This document shows positions 22,901 through 32,016 of a stretch of DNA of 64,000 bases, in pieces. The notes under the pieces were generated by a model. The model did not search any database. It was not told the origin of the DNA and saw only the letters and a list, made by a program, of their open reading frames with translations. A program made the translations under genes and the position numbers. Within the stretch, counting starts at the first letter, position 1. The number at the start of each line of letters is the position of its first letter. Origin of the DNA: Branchiostoma floridae (lineage: Eukaryota; Chordata; Leptocardii; Amphioxiformes; Branchiostomatidae); contig NC_049984.1 of the NCBI RefSeq assembly GCF_000003815.2, forward strand, positions 13,186,003 through 13,250,002, in the 5' to 3' direction.

Positions 22901-23325
22901 AGTGGCAGCATATAAGGCAGAAGTGGTATAATACTAATAGAAGAATACTTTGAGAATCCAAAGCATACTTTTGTCTCAGGCTCAATGATGTCATAGTTGA
23001 CAACCAAGATGACTCATGGCTACACCGATGCAGTAATGTCAGGTCATTAGGAGTCAGGTCACTTAGAGTTAGAGGTTTCACAATGATGTTCAACTTATTG
23101 AATAAGTCTCTTCCTAATAAACGTGAAAATAAAGCTAGTAGTAGTGGACATTACGATCATCCACTATCAAAAGGTAAGAATATCACCTTGTAACTCATCA
23201 AGCAGCTTGATGGCCTTTGACACCTCTGCTTTCACATCCTCAGCCTTCTGTGCTGCTTGGTCAATGCCATGTTGCTCGAAGTAATGGTCCCTGAACTCGT
23301 ACAGCTTATCAACTGTGACCTTCAT
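13939..23325 (-). CDS. TTC5: Tetratricopeptide repeat protein 5 (TTC5/STRAP)
   Basis: Nine minus-strand exons join in frame: 23325-23187, 22715-22504, 22056-21909, 20894-20803, 15733-15680, 15334-15188, 14659-14445, 14318-14174 and 14058-13939 (stop TAG), giving 423 aa; human TTC5 is about 440 aa. TTC5 is a TPR cofactor of p300/JMY in stress responses, and on ribosomes it recognises nascent tubulin N-termini to trigger tubulin mRNA decay. Seen: N-terminal [16 protein letters not shown] helix; TPR segments such as [42 protein letters not shown] and WDQASALDP; then the C-terminal OB-fold part with [35 protein letters not shown] and [11 protein letters not shown]. The ATG follows CACC. Exon 2 uses the acceptor at 22716-22720, the only one that keeps frame. 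Intron 4 (about 5 kb) encloses SPO11 and an orphan gene. A likely poly(A) hexamer on this strand is at 13790-13795. Confidence 0.95.
14935..15155 (-). mobile_element. tRNA-derived SINE
   Basis: Read on the minus strand: an A-box-like TGTGGTTAGAGTGCTGA, a B-box-like GGGTTTGCATTCC about 35 bp later, then a body with TTGAGAAAGGCACTTAAG. The tail towards 14935 contains (plus strand) CAGGCTTTACGTCCCATCTG. This is the layout of a pol III SINE. The body motif recurs in the element at 35345. It lies in a TTC5 intron. Confidence 0.65.
15440..15580. repeat. Fold-back MITE-like element (family copy C, one end)
   Basis: Matches the reverse complement of the element at 11786-11967 in order: ACCTTGGGTAGGCTCTG, GGTTTCCACTTTTGTAGACA, TTCTCTGATTGGTAGACA and CTGGTTAGAA. 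Only one terminal end is clear, so this copy may be truncated. It is in the TTC5 intron between exons 5 and 6. Confidence 0.45.
16416..18028 (-). CDS. SPO11: Meiotic topoisomerase-like protein SPO11, two-exon gene
   Basis: Two minus-strand exons, 18028-17365 and 16960-16416 (stop TAA), join at phase 1 to give 402 aa; human SPO11 is 396 aa. SPO11 is the topoisomerase VI A-like transesterase that makes the double-strand breaks starting meiotic recombination. Seen: the 5Y-CAP/winged-helix part with [19 protein letters not shown], where Y144 aligns with the catalytic tyrosine, followed by [10 protein letters not shown]; then the Toprim part with VVEKDATF (E230), [10 protein letters not shown] and LVDADPHG (D283, D285), [26 protein letters not shown] and the terminal [10 protein letters not shown]. 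Every key residue is present, so it looks functional. The ATG at 18028 is the first in the frame; an upstream in-frame extension would need a TTG start. A minus-strand AATAAA lies at 16000-15995. The gene is nested in TTC5 intron 4 on the same strand and is divergent from the orphan gene at 18783. Only one intron is unusual beside the multi-exon vertebrate gene. Confidence 0.95.
18029..18782. promoter_or_regulatory. Divergent upstream interval between SPO11 and the orphan gene
   Basis: The two start codons point away from each other across 754 bp inside the TTC5 intron. Both 5' UTRs and promoters must lie here. No TATA box or known regulatory site stands out. Open frames in the interval are short and unrecognised. 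A shared germline promoter is an inference only. Confidence 0.4.
18783..19820 (+). CDS. Uncharacterised single-exon protein, 345 aa
   Basis: I do not recognise this protein. One uninterrupted frame runs from ATG 18783 (G at -3 and G at +4) to TGA 19820, much longer than the chance frames around it. The N-terminal third is charged and looks helical ([40 protein letters not shown], then [12 protein letters not shown]). The middle, about 130-260, is Ser/Thr/Lys/Glu-rich and probably disordered. Near the C-terminus a basic stretch precedes a cysteine cluster ([16 protein letters not shown]), which could be palmitoylated or bind metal. No signal peptide or membrane span is obvious. It sits inside TTC5 intron 4, antisense to TTC5 and divergent from SPO11. 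A plus-strand AATAAA at 20615-20620 would give an 800-nt 3' UTR. It could be a retrogene or a lineage-specific gene; expression is unproven. Confidence 0.65.
   Translation: MAASVQTAIMDNASAMENNGTKFTTEIVHFEEQERNIPEEGHLREELSQKQKQSELAEELRLLSYCRLHRPLTDSEERKLSIILKERSLTREEVRQGWMWKRSKNTANQIYGTARGKNESRARKCVSLLQDVSPEVVSVPTTKETDATESTSPSKQFHSNLTPNVKRMANKMGTNKVDKSEESRKMEHLAPSSGTGSTVSTPTCSRSTSKQEVSEEICSKEDKEDNEVIYYTTDMADSESLDSVLGDVPLYPETEMAAEKVAKQDRSQADVASMISHSHLPRRGLRGHLVRMCCCLVPQSEEMATRGFQAPMELVPTSVLNDNFYITAEASTEDMSTVLTAVDGE
20940..21010. repeat. Fragment of GGGTACCGGTACAG repeat
   Basis: CTGGGTACCAGTACAGAACA with a following 'tccaggcccagatctgaacctg' theme resembles the left part of the element at 21348-21785 (GTGGGTACCGGTACAGAAAA, then AGGTCCAGG and GACCTGAACCTG). 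It is a probable second, partial copy, both within TTC5 introns. Confidence 0.5.
21348..21785. mobile_element. Non-autonomous inverted-repeat element with GGGTACCGGTAC ends
   Basis: The left end reads GGGGTGGGTACCGGTACAG and the right end GTACCGGTACACTGTATCCACCC, so the outer GGGTGG and inner GTACCGGTAC blocks are inverted with respect to each other. The interior has repeats of GGTCCAGGT / CAGGTCCA and an ACCGGTCC block. No coding capacity. The appearance suggests a hAT-type MITE, but a target duplication was not resolved. It lies in TTC5 intron 3. Confidence 0.5.
22083..22151. repeat. GC-rich near-perfect hairpin
   Basis: The arms CAGCCCGACCGCGGGTCGGATC (22083-22104; single mismatches) and its complement ending GCAGCCGGGCTG (22130-22151) can fold over a CGGCCTTCGGCCG loop region that is itself self-complementary. 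The block is far richer in GC than its surroundings. It is followed by the dispersed end motif GGGTGATACGGAATACAC. It begins 27 bp from the 3' splice site of TTC5 exon 3 (exon start 22056 on the minus strand). Confidence 0.75.
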
Positions 23326-23462
23326 GGTGAGAAATAACAGAAGGAACATTCTTAGTAATCTTAGCCTTAAATCATATCACTGAATACATATGTCGTCAGT
23401 TAACTGTTGCATATCTGGAAGTTACTATGGGGAGCAAGAGGACTCATACATGCACAAAGAAA

Positions 23463-24175
23463 TCTACTCTACTCTACTGTTCTTTACTCTACTCTACTCT
23501 ACTGTACTCTACTCTATTGGTCTCTATTCTACTACTGTACTCTATTCCACTGTACTCTATTCCACTCTACTTTACGTACTCTACTCTACTATGCTCTACT
23601 CTACTGTCTACTCTACTGTTCTCTACTCTACTCTACTCTTCTCGACTTTTCTCTATTCTATTCTACTCTACTCGACACATCTCTATTCTACTCTACTCGA
23701 CTCTACTCTTTACGTAGTCTACTCTACTCTACTGTACTCTATCCCACTCTACTCTACGTACTCTACTCTACTGTACTCTACTGTCTACTCTACTGTTCTC
23801 TACTCTACTCGACTTTTCTCTATTCTATTCTACTCTACTCGACTCATCTCTATTCTACTCTATTCCACTCTGCTCTACTCTACTCTACTCTACTTCTGCT
23901 CGTAACTTCTCCACTGTTCTTATAATACATTATTTGCAGCTAGTAGGTACCCAATGTTCTCTCAACGGTACTGTCTCTACTCTCCTCTTCTCTATTCTAC
24001 TCTGCTCTACTTTTCTATTCTACTCTGCACTACTCTGTTTTGCTCTTCTCTATTCTACTCTACTCTACTTTATTCTGCTCTGCTCTGTTTTGCTGTACTG
24101 TACTGTACTGTACTGTACTCTACTCTACTCTACTCTTTACTTGTTACTCTACTCTTCTTCTCTACCTCTAGGTAT
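23463..24175. repeat. TACTC-type pentanucleotide satellite in two blocks
   Basis: Block 1 (about 23463-23892) and block 2 (about 23968-24175) consist of imperfect CTACT/TACTC units with frequent single changes and local ACTGT, TTCTA and CTCGA variants. About 75 bp of non-repeat sequence separates them. Three overlapping long frames rich in Tyr, Ser, Leu and Thr across this block are artefacts of the repeat. It lies between the divergent start codons of TTC5 (23325) and CIAO2B (24689). Confidence 0.95.
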
Positions 24176-24688
24176 CTACTCTAGCTCTTGCCTACTGGTC
24201 CATATCTCATCATCAGGGAGTTTAGACTTGGCACAAAGTCTTTATGCAGCTGCCTTTTCCCGATATGGCAGCGAGTTTTGGTCCAAATTGATACATCTCA
24301 CATATGTACAAGACAATTTGGAAACCATCTACAGTGCTATGATGGTTCCTACAACCTTGAGTTGGTGGAGAACTGAGGTGTCCCCATCTCCGCCCTCCCC
24401 AACTGGGCCAACTGTCGCTACCTCCGCCATGGCCAAAACACTACAAAGCATAGTGGGAAATCAGACTATGCCATTCAAAAAAGGTATGATAATATAAAAT
24501 AATCCAAAAATTTTCATAGTTTACAATTAATGTGACTTTACAACTTTCAGAGATATCTTTTATATCAAATTAAATGTATCTTGATATATAATAAAGCTAT
24601 AACTATTTCCCAAAAGTATACAACTACAAGAAAGTTTCGTCACCTTTGACCTTTACTCCCCTATATTTAGTAATGTGGTGTTCCAAAA
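24176..24688. other. CIAO2B 5' flank
   Basis: Non-repetitive sequence between the satellite and the CIAO2B ATG. It must hold the CIAO2B promoter and 5' UTR. The frame covering about 24188-24497 is unlike any family I know and I do not call it a gene. Confidence 0.4.
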
Positions 24689-27614
24689 ATGTCGAGTCCA
24701 GACAGGTTGCAGAACGCGAACCCTCAGCTTTACGGGCGCACTTCTGAGCGTGAGGTGACCCCAGAGGAGCTGAATGAAGATGTGGAGGATGCGATCGACG
24801 CCAGGGAAATATTTGATATCCTTTCTTGGCACAGAGAGCCGAAACCTGACAATGATTCAGCATGGTAGCTGCAGTAAATATGGGGGAGGGGGGTCACTTG
24901 CTGACAGATACGATGTAAGATGCACAGTTTTTTGAAGAGAAGGGAGTGCCATGTCTGCTGTTAGAGCTTTCTTATCAATCACAGCAAGTCCTAAGATGCC
25001 ACTAAGAAATCTGATTGAGGTTCAGAACTTCTAGCTTTTGGTTTTGGTTGGTGATACTGATACAAGTACACCAAGGAGGTCCTTGAGTACACTGACCACA
25101 GGAATCATGCATACCATAATCAGGACATAATTTTTTTCGAAGTCAAGTTGGTTCACATTAAAGGGATATAACGTTAATGTAAAAAAATAAAGTCACTGTT
25201 TTCGATCATTTTTCTACATTATGAGTTGAGTCTACCTTATTACACTGCACAGCAATAGTAACAACGTTTGGATACGACTTGAAATATGCGCACTTTCTAC
25301 CGCCGCTTGAGTTGCCCGCCATTTTATCGAACTCTCCGGCAAATCAAAGTGCGCTTTAGAACGCGTTCGGTGGTTCGCTCGAATCGTTACTGAAGTTTGT
25401 TGAAAGTCCCCGCTAAGCTCTGAAGATCTGCGACCGCAATGGTCGATTAAAAAATCTATGGACGGCTTACTTCCGGTAGGCTACCCGGAAGTAAGAGAAT
25501 TTGGTCGTGGCTTACTTTGCCGTTGTTGATTAGCGCTAGAAATGTGAAAAAATGACGCAGATAAGTTGGAAATAAGTTAGAAATGTCAATCTGACCGGAG
25601 ATTTTAGAGTTCAGAAAATTTGAAATTTTGGCGATAAAATTTTACGATATTGAAACAACCAGAGGGGCGAGTAAGAACAGAAAGAAACAACATGCCCCCT
25701 ACCCGGAATCGACCGGGGTCGGCAGATCACAAATCACGAACGCTATCACCGTCGCCACAAAAGCACTAGTGCCCTTGGGCAAGGACGATAGGCAGTACTT
25801 GAACACCACTGTTATACTACTCCCCCTTTTCTTCAAGATTCGTCCTCGAATCTCCGAGTTCGACATCCCTGTGTGGCACATCCGCTAGCCTGTTACTCAC
25901 AGGGTCGGCATGGGAACCAGTGAAACAACCAGAGGGGCGAGTAAGAACAGAAAGAAACAACATGCCCCCTACCCGGAATCGAACCGGGGTCGGCAGATCA
26001 CAAATCACGAACGCTATCACCGTCGCCACAAAAGCACTAGTGCCCTTGGGCAAGGACGATAGGCAGTACTTGAACACCACTGTTACAATATATCCCTTTA
26101 AGACTCCGTCATGTTTAGATGATTTGTCATCACTGCCAGGAGGATCACCAGATTCCCTGTTTTATTGGTATGGTATTGTATTTATTTTAGTGGCAAGATT
26201 ACTCTGGCTGTGTTACATGTGTTTCACACTTGGTGGCAAAACATCCGGAAACCAACCAGAACATTCCTCCTAAGGCCTAACAGTCCTTAACTCCAGGTGC
26301 ACATCTTGTCAGGTCCATCAATGACCCTGAGCATCCTCTGACCCTGGAGGAGCTGAATGTTATTGAACAGTCCAGAATCACGGTGAGCTGGTGGTTACAT
26401 ACACTTGTACTCCACCTGACTAACACGATTGTTTGTTTATGCAACTGTGTGTTGTATCATATTTTACAAGTTGTGTATTATAAGCCCTTTCAGTGAAAAT
26501 GGAACCTGTATCCAATTTTCCACCTTTTTCTTCTACCATGCTATAGAAGTTACATTTTACTTCTGTCAGACACTTGTTGTATCTGTAAATTCTACTCACT
26601 CCATTTAAATGGTTGTTGTTTGAAATATTGAAATAGTGAGGGGAAAATTGTCATCAAAAGTAACAAAATACATGTGTATGAAATTCAATCAGATCAATAA
26701 TTTTTGTCTATGATTATGCATATCTTATGCATATTTTTGCATTTTTTGTTGTTGTATGATATTTTCAGTGTTGTTTTTATTTGTTAGGTTGATGAGGACA
26801 ACAACCACGTGTCAGTAGAGTTCACCCCCACGATCCCGCACTGCAGCATGGCCACACTCATCGGCCTGTCAATCAGAGTTAAGCTGCTCAGGGCTCTACC
26901 AACCAGATTCAAGGTATGGTGCTCATTTACATCTTCCTAAGATATTGATGTCAAAGTATTACTTTGCTGTAGATAATTGCAGTGATATCTTACTGCTTGA
27001 CTGCCTGCCTCCGGCAGCATTAGTTGAAATGGACAAGTACATAGTTTGGTTTTCAAGTTCATGGAGAAAATTAAGACTAAAACTTAAGAAGTGGAACCTC
27101 CCAAGCTATGCAAGTGTTTCTCATACCATTATGTTTTTGGTTCCATGTGTGTGTCTGCGGACAGTATAGCTCAAGGAGTTGAGGAGAAGTGGTTGAAAAA
27201 ATGAAGGTTAAGTTTTGATATGGGCCACCAAGTGGCTTTCCACGGTACTGTAGCAGAAGTACCAATTGTAATACCTCATATTCTGGGTGTTGTGCTTTTT
27301 TAGTGATTTATAGCTCTTGTTTTTTGCACTCTATAGGTCGATGTACACATTACACCAGGTACCCACCAGTCGGAGCATGCAGGTATGTATCTATATCCCA
27401 TTCTTTTGGCCACTTTCATAGTGTCCTTCCATGGTGACGGCTCATTTCTAATCTTGCCACCTACATGTATATTATTGGTTATGCACCTTAAGATTGTCTT
27501 TATTATTCTTCTGAAGTAAACAAGCAGCTTGCAGACAAAGAGAGGGTTGCAGCAGCGCTGGAGAACCAGCATCTCCTGGAGGTGGTGAACCAGTGTCTCA
27601 GTACCAGGAACTGA
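24689..27614 (+). CDS. CIAO2B: Cytosolic Fe-S assembly component CIAO2B (FAM96B/MIP18)
   Basis: Five exons join in frame: 24689-24815, 26303-26382, 26788-26913, 27337-27382 and 27517-27614 (stop TGA), giving 158 aa; human is 163 aa. With CIAO1 and MMS19 it forms the CIA targeting complex that hands iron-sulfur clusters to cytosolic and nuclear enzymes. Seen in order: [14 protein letters not shown] start, [31 protein letters not shown], then [20 protein letters not shown] with the conserved reactive cysteine (C88), [40 protein letters not shown] and CLSTRN. Almost every block matches the DUF59/MIP18 family. Intron 1 has no GT donor: it starts ATATCCTTTC and ends AC, with a TCCTTAAC branch site, so it is a U12-type AT-AC intron. 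The others are GT-AG. A poly(A) hexamer AATAAA is at 28215-28220. The gene is head to head with TTC5. Confidence 0.96.
25466..25495. promoter_or_regulatory. Palindrome of two ETS-like cores
   Basis: CTTACTTCCGG and its exact reverse complement CCGGAAGTAAG are 8 bp apart. Each arm carries an ACTTCCGG / CCGGAAGT ETS-family core, so a pair of sites faces each other in the U12 intron of CIAO2B. Function is inferred only; it could also be a hairpin remnant. Confidence 0.4.
25651..26085 (-). mobile_element. Tandem-duplicated tRNA-like SINE segment
   Basis: A block of about 163 bp occurs twice (25651-25814 and 25921-26085), 270 bp apart and nearly identical. On the minus strand it contains a tRNA-like head: TGGCGACGGTGATAGCG (A-box-like), ATTTGTGATCTGCC, then CCCCGGTTCGATTCCGGGT (T-arm with B box GGTTCGATTCC). 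Copy 1 lacks one base in the B box; copy 2 is intact. The intervening 106 bp occur once. High identity between copies suggests a recent duplication. Confidence 0.75.
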
Positions 27615-27716
27615 ACTGTACAAGTGTCTCAGTACCAGAAACTGAACTGTACAGGTGTCTCAGTACCAGGAACTGAACTGTACAGGTGTCTCAGTACCAG
27701 GAACTAAACTGTACAG
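27593..27716 (+). repeat. 31-bp tandem repeat over the CIAO2B stop codon, four copies
   Basis: The unit TGTCTCAGTACCAGGAACTG plus AACTGTACAGG is repeated four times with three or four substitutions. The first copy encodes the last codons (CLSTRN) and the stop of CIAO2B; the other three form the start of the 3' UTR. Because the unit is not a multiple of three, copies behind the stop are in shifted frames. Confidence 0.9.
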
Positions 27717-30700
27717 ACTGTATTTGCTAAATCACAGCTTCTTGTTGTAATGTAAACAGATTTGTATAATACTGATAGCAGGACTCAGGATGTGGAATGT
27801 GTACTGCAAGGAATTCTGGAAGGGTTACATAGCTTCCTCTGGACAGGACTTTTCAAGGAGGATAGCATAGCTAGTTTTTGACACTAGTTATAGTGTAGAT
27901 AATCATAATCATCTGTGTCACTGATCTGTGTCACTGTTTGTTTTTTACACTACAGAGTAAAGTTTCATGATTGTCACTGCAACAGTAATTACTGCTCTCA
28001 TTTAAGCAGTTCTGCATGGTTAGATACTTTTATTTGCTTGTAATGTGATCTCTGAATAGTCACAACTGTGAAGAAACTAGATTGTCAAACAAGATCATCT
28101 CAAACAAGATCGGTAAACATCTAAAAATTTGTGCAACAGAGGTTGGAACTGTATAAAACAGCATTGAAAAAAATCCATGTAAAAGATTTTTAATTTGTTT
28201 TAATACAAAGTGTAAATAAAGATGTATTTATGGGAATATACAGTACAACACTTCTCAACACGTCAAAAGTGTTGCCTAACAACCATGAGAACCATATTGC
28301 AGGTTGGGACTAGCAGATTGCTGCAAAAATTGTACTGCTAGGTAGCGTCACTGATCTCTGGATGAAATGAGGAGTGTAAACCCAATCACACAGTTAGGCA
28401 GATTAACATCTATGTGTTCAAGTATGGACCTTTGGGATGGTTCAAGATTACAGATTCCTGATACTGAAAGCTGGTTTGTTTCTTCATTTCGGATGTCTAT
28501 TAGTAACATACATCATGGTTACTATTACTTCAGTTCAGTTCTATACCACCATAATTTTCTCTCTTCAGAAGTTGATGGTGAACAAAAAGAAGGATTGGAT
28601 TCTAGAATGTTGAATAGTCTTTCAGCAGTACTGTTGTAATTCTGAGTTCTCCTCCCCTTAAATGATAAGAGCTGCATCTAGCACAGCTCAGGTCATGTTT
28701 CAACAGGCTACATGGTAAATGCAACCGGTCTACTGTTACTGTTGTACTCAGCAACAACATATAACGTTTGCTCCTACAAATTATTTTCCCACAATAAGTT
28801 GCAATAAAATGCACACCTGCCCATCATATGTGCTGATGTAGCTACTTTCTTCTAACATATGTAGTTTTTCACTGTTTTGCTCATATAGTGTTAAGTAAAT
28901 GGTAAAGTTCTGATAGTTCCAAAAGAAAAGGGAGACACTGCAACTTCATTGTATCCATTGGCTAGTCTTTATTGACCTCCGAGTGTCATGTTCACAAGTA
29001 TAAAGCTGGTGGACATACATGTCCCTTCTTTACCTTCCACAGAAGTAGTTTAAATATCACTGTTTTTTTACAAGTTGATTTCCAGTTTGCAGACACGTTT
29101 CTGCACAACTGCTGAGCATGTCCGCTTGAAAACTCTCCAAAATCACTTGACTGTATTGTCTACAGAGGATTAATCAGTCAAATAATGTTTTTTAATAAGC
29201 ATGCCCTTTGTGTGAAGGTGATGACTTGTGAAAAACAAGGACAATACACTGAGCAAGATTAGTTTATGTATGTTATAGAAAACATTGTACAAGGTATATG
29301 TACATGATAAGACATTACTGGCTACCCCACTTACCTAAAGTTAGGATTGGGAAGCTTGATGTTCAAACCAGTTTTTCACAGTGCTATGTTCACTATTTCT
29401 TAATAAGACTTAAATATTCAATAATACCAGAAATAGTAATTTCTAGTGAAACACCAAGGCTAACATTGCCATCCAACATGATGCCATTTTGTTTAATAAG
29501 AACATAAATATATATATATTATGGCACTGTACATTTTTACAGCTGTACCAATAAATCATTCATTCATACAATCCATCACATTACAGTCCAATCCTCCTTA
29601 CATGTTTGATATGACCAAAAGCCAGTATCTGCTCTCACAGATTAAGAAATAACATGGTATCATTCATCAGATAAAAAAATCAATGACTGTTTTCTTTTTA
29701 TAACATTAGATTCAAAACCATTAAACCACTTAAGCCATCCCAATACTTTGATAAATGGTGCACTGATGTTTTGCTTTCACCGATCCAACTCAAGCTTTGG
29801 GTTTGTTTTACACAATTTTGCTCTGTAGTCCATTTACTTCATTCACCAGCGCATGTAGTTTTAACTGTCCACTAAAATGATTCAGTTCAAGTCTTGGTCA
29901 TCAATGTGCCACAAAAGCGAATGTATCAATTTCAAATGTACTGGGCTTCACCCCAATCATGAATGATTTCACAGAAGATGAAAAACACACTAGCTCAGGG
30001 TATGTTGGGAGACTAACCTCCTTTATGGGTTGGTTTACTTCTTCCCAACTAAGGGTTGGTTTACTCTCTAAAGATGTATTGGCTACAACCATTTAACTCA
30101 GTAGGTGGAACGTTAAGAATCATTGATGTTGCTTGAATGTGGTAGGAATCAGAACACCAACTATGTATTTAAAAATGAGTGGCCTTAAGTCTTATAATTT
30201 AACACCTGATCTCATGCACAAAAGGATCATCGAAGAAACTATTAAATCATTTACACATAATTTTACATAATCTATTGCTTCCATATGTCTATGTTCACCA
30301 TTAAAGTTCAACAAGCTTATTGTCATACTTGTCCCATTGCTATTATTGATGATTAGAATAAATACAATACATGGAAGTTGGAACAGAAGACAGGAATGGG
30401 CATGTTCACCGATCCTTATGCACATGTCAAAAGTGAGGGCCCCTGAGACATAAAACAAATCTGTTCATTGTAATGCAAACCAACCAATAAAGGCGGCAAT
30501 ATACACATGGACATGTATAGAGCATGGTCAAGACAAGTTAACAAGTTGGGTGCCTTCACCTTTGACCTGTGCATGTGCAGTTGGATCCTTGAAGATTCTT
30601 ATTGTCTGCACTTTACTACAGTTTGGCACTGGCAAAGTTATGGCGCAACAAAAAATGTGCCAAACCTGTATGTCACTTATTTTGTCTGGGGAACACTTCT

Positions 30701-32016
30701 TCATTTACTTTGAACTTAACATCAAAGTCCATAGTGGAAACACAATCATCTATTGCAACACATTTGTGACATGTTTTGGTATCCTTGTCTGCTGGGTAGT
30801 GTAACAAACAACATGTTCAATATTACAACACACGAGTACAACTTCATCATCTTACATCCAATAAATCAGTCTTATCTTAAAGTAGTCCCCACCAGCACAC
30901 ACCTTCAGCCAATATTCCTTCTCTAAGTTTATAATTCAGCATTCTACCATGGACTACACACATGCATGGTATTTACCATCAGCTCATTTTTGTCTATCTC
31001 AACCATTCTGATACCCTTTGGTTTGGACCAAACCAGCTCTTGTATGCCATCTACTATTTCCAAGCAATGAAAGCTGTACATTTTCACCCACACACTGTAC
31101 ATCCACCTCAATCCTACCCCTCTCCTACAACAGACCAATCCTGGCTGTCCATCACAATTAGCAATTCAACCAATGAGAGAATGGCAATTAGCAATTCCAC
31201 CAAGCAAATTGTGGCTGCATGTCCATCAGATATTTGTTGCCTTCATTATGCATTTTTATGTGTTTGACAGAGGTGGACAGGGCTATGGGATTGGTCTATT
31301 GTTCATTGCATGAGACAGTCCTGTATTTCTGCATGTTGTAAGGAACTTTCAGTCCACTGACAAAATCATGACACCAAAACTGATCACAGCAGCCAAAGCT
31401 ATTACTTAGTCTTAAAAAGTTTTGTGCCTTTCTTTAGACACTTGCTGATTTGCTTGTGACTTCTGTATGATACAATGCAATTCGTTTTCTGCATCCAGAA
31501 GACAGTGGCACACCAACATGTTCTAAGAACAATCGATGGAATGTGCAAAAGTTACCCCTTTCTGTTCTGCAGTCTGTAACACATACACCAGTGCATCACC
31601 ATCATCATCATCATTGTGCAACAGTGAACTACGACCTTACAAAGTTCCTCAACATCCATGAAAATCTAGTCTTTAAGATTGTGTTAAAACACTTGCTTCT
31701 GTACATGGCACCTGTCCTCGGTGCTGAAGGCCGATTTGTTCTTAGTACAGACAGCTGTTTACCAAACCACAGACTTCTGTGCAGCTCCTCTTGTCTCAAC
31801 AACGCTAGAACAGTCTTCTGTCTCATGCCAAGATCCATCTTGAATGTCCCTCCCTCTATGAAAAACCAGTGCCAAAGAATTTGCAAAATGTCAAGTCTTG
31901 TCCTCCTCTTGGCATCCCCAAAAATCCATTGTAAAAAGGATGGGGCTCTTTTCAACACAATAATACTTTCACTGGTTATTAATAAAGCAAGCTGCAGATC
32001 CAGAGTATGTCTTTTG
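27615..32016. other. Convergent intergenic / 3' UTR region
   Basis: AT-rich sequence lies between CIAO2B (+) and the last DOK exon (-). I see no coding exon. Candidate poly(A) hexamers are 28215-28220 (plus, CIAO2B) and TTTATT at 28968-28973 (minus, DOK). If the latter is used, DOK has a 3' UTR of about 3 kb, within which a short CAT repeat sits near 31590-31612. Confidence 0.5.

Larger units (their letters stand above)
24816..26302 (+). other. U12-type AT-AC intron of CIAO2B
   Basis: The 5' splice site is ATATCCTTTC (24816-24825), the U12 consensus. The branch site TCCTTAAC is at 26284-26291. The intron ends CAC at 26300-26302, about 12 nt after the branch adenosine, inside the usual U12 spacing. 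Joining G at 24815 to ATCTTGTCAGG gives [13 protein letters not shown], the conserved family sequence; no GT donor could do this because the exon frame otherwise hits a stop near 24866. The intron also carries a tandem duplication and a palindromic ETS-like site. Confidence 0.93.

Noticed and set aside
23390-24497. Overlapping long plus-strand frames rich in Tyr, Ser, Leu and Thr
   Set aside because: They are translations of the TACTC-type pentanucleotide satellite. Such a repeat stays open in several frames by composition alone.
24624-24863. Reading CIAO2B exon 1 on past 24815 to the stop near 24866, or the antisense frame here
   Set aside because: The extension diverges from the family at ILSWHREP, while the U12 splice restores the conserved sequence. 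The antisense frame is a shadow.
25699-26085. Functional tRNA gene pair
   Set aside because: The T-arm and B box are convincing but the acceptor 5' strand and anticodon arm do not close into a full cloverleaf, so a tRNA-derived SINE head is the better call.
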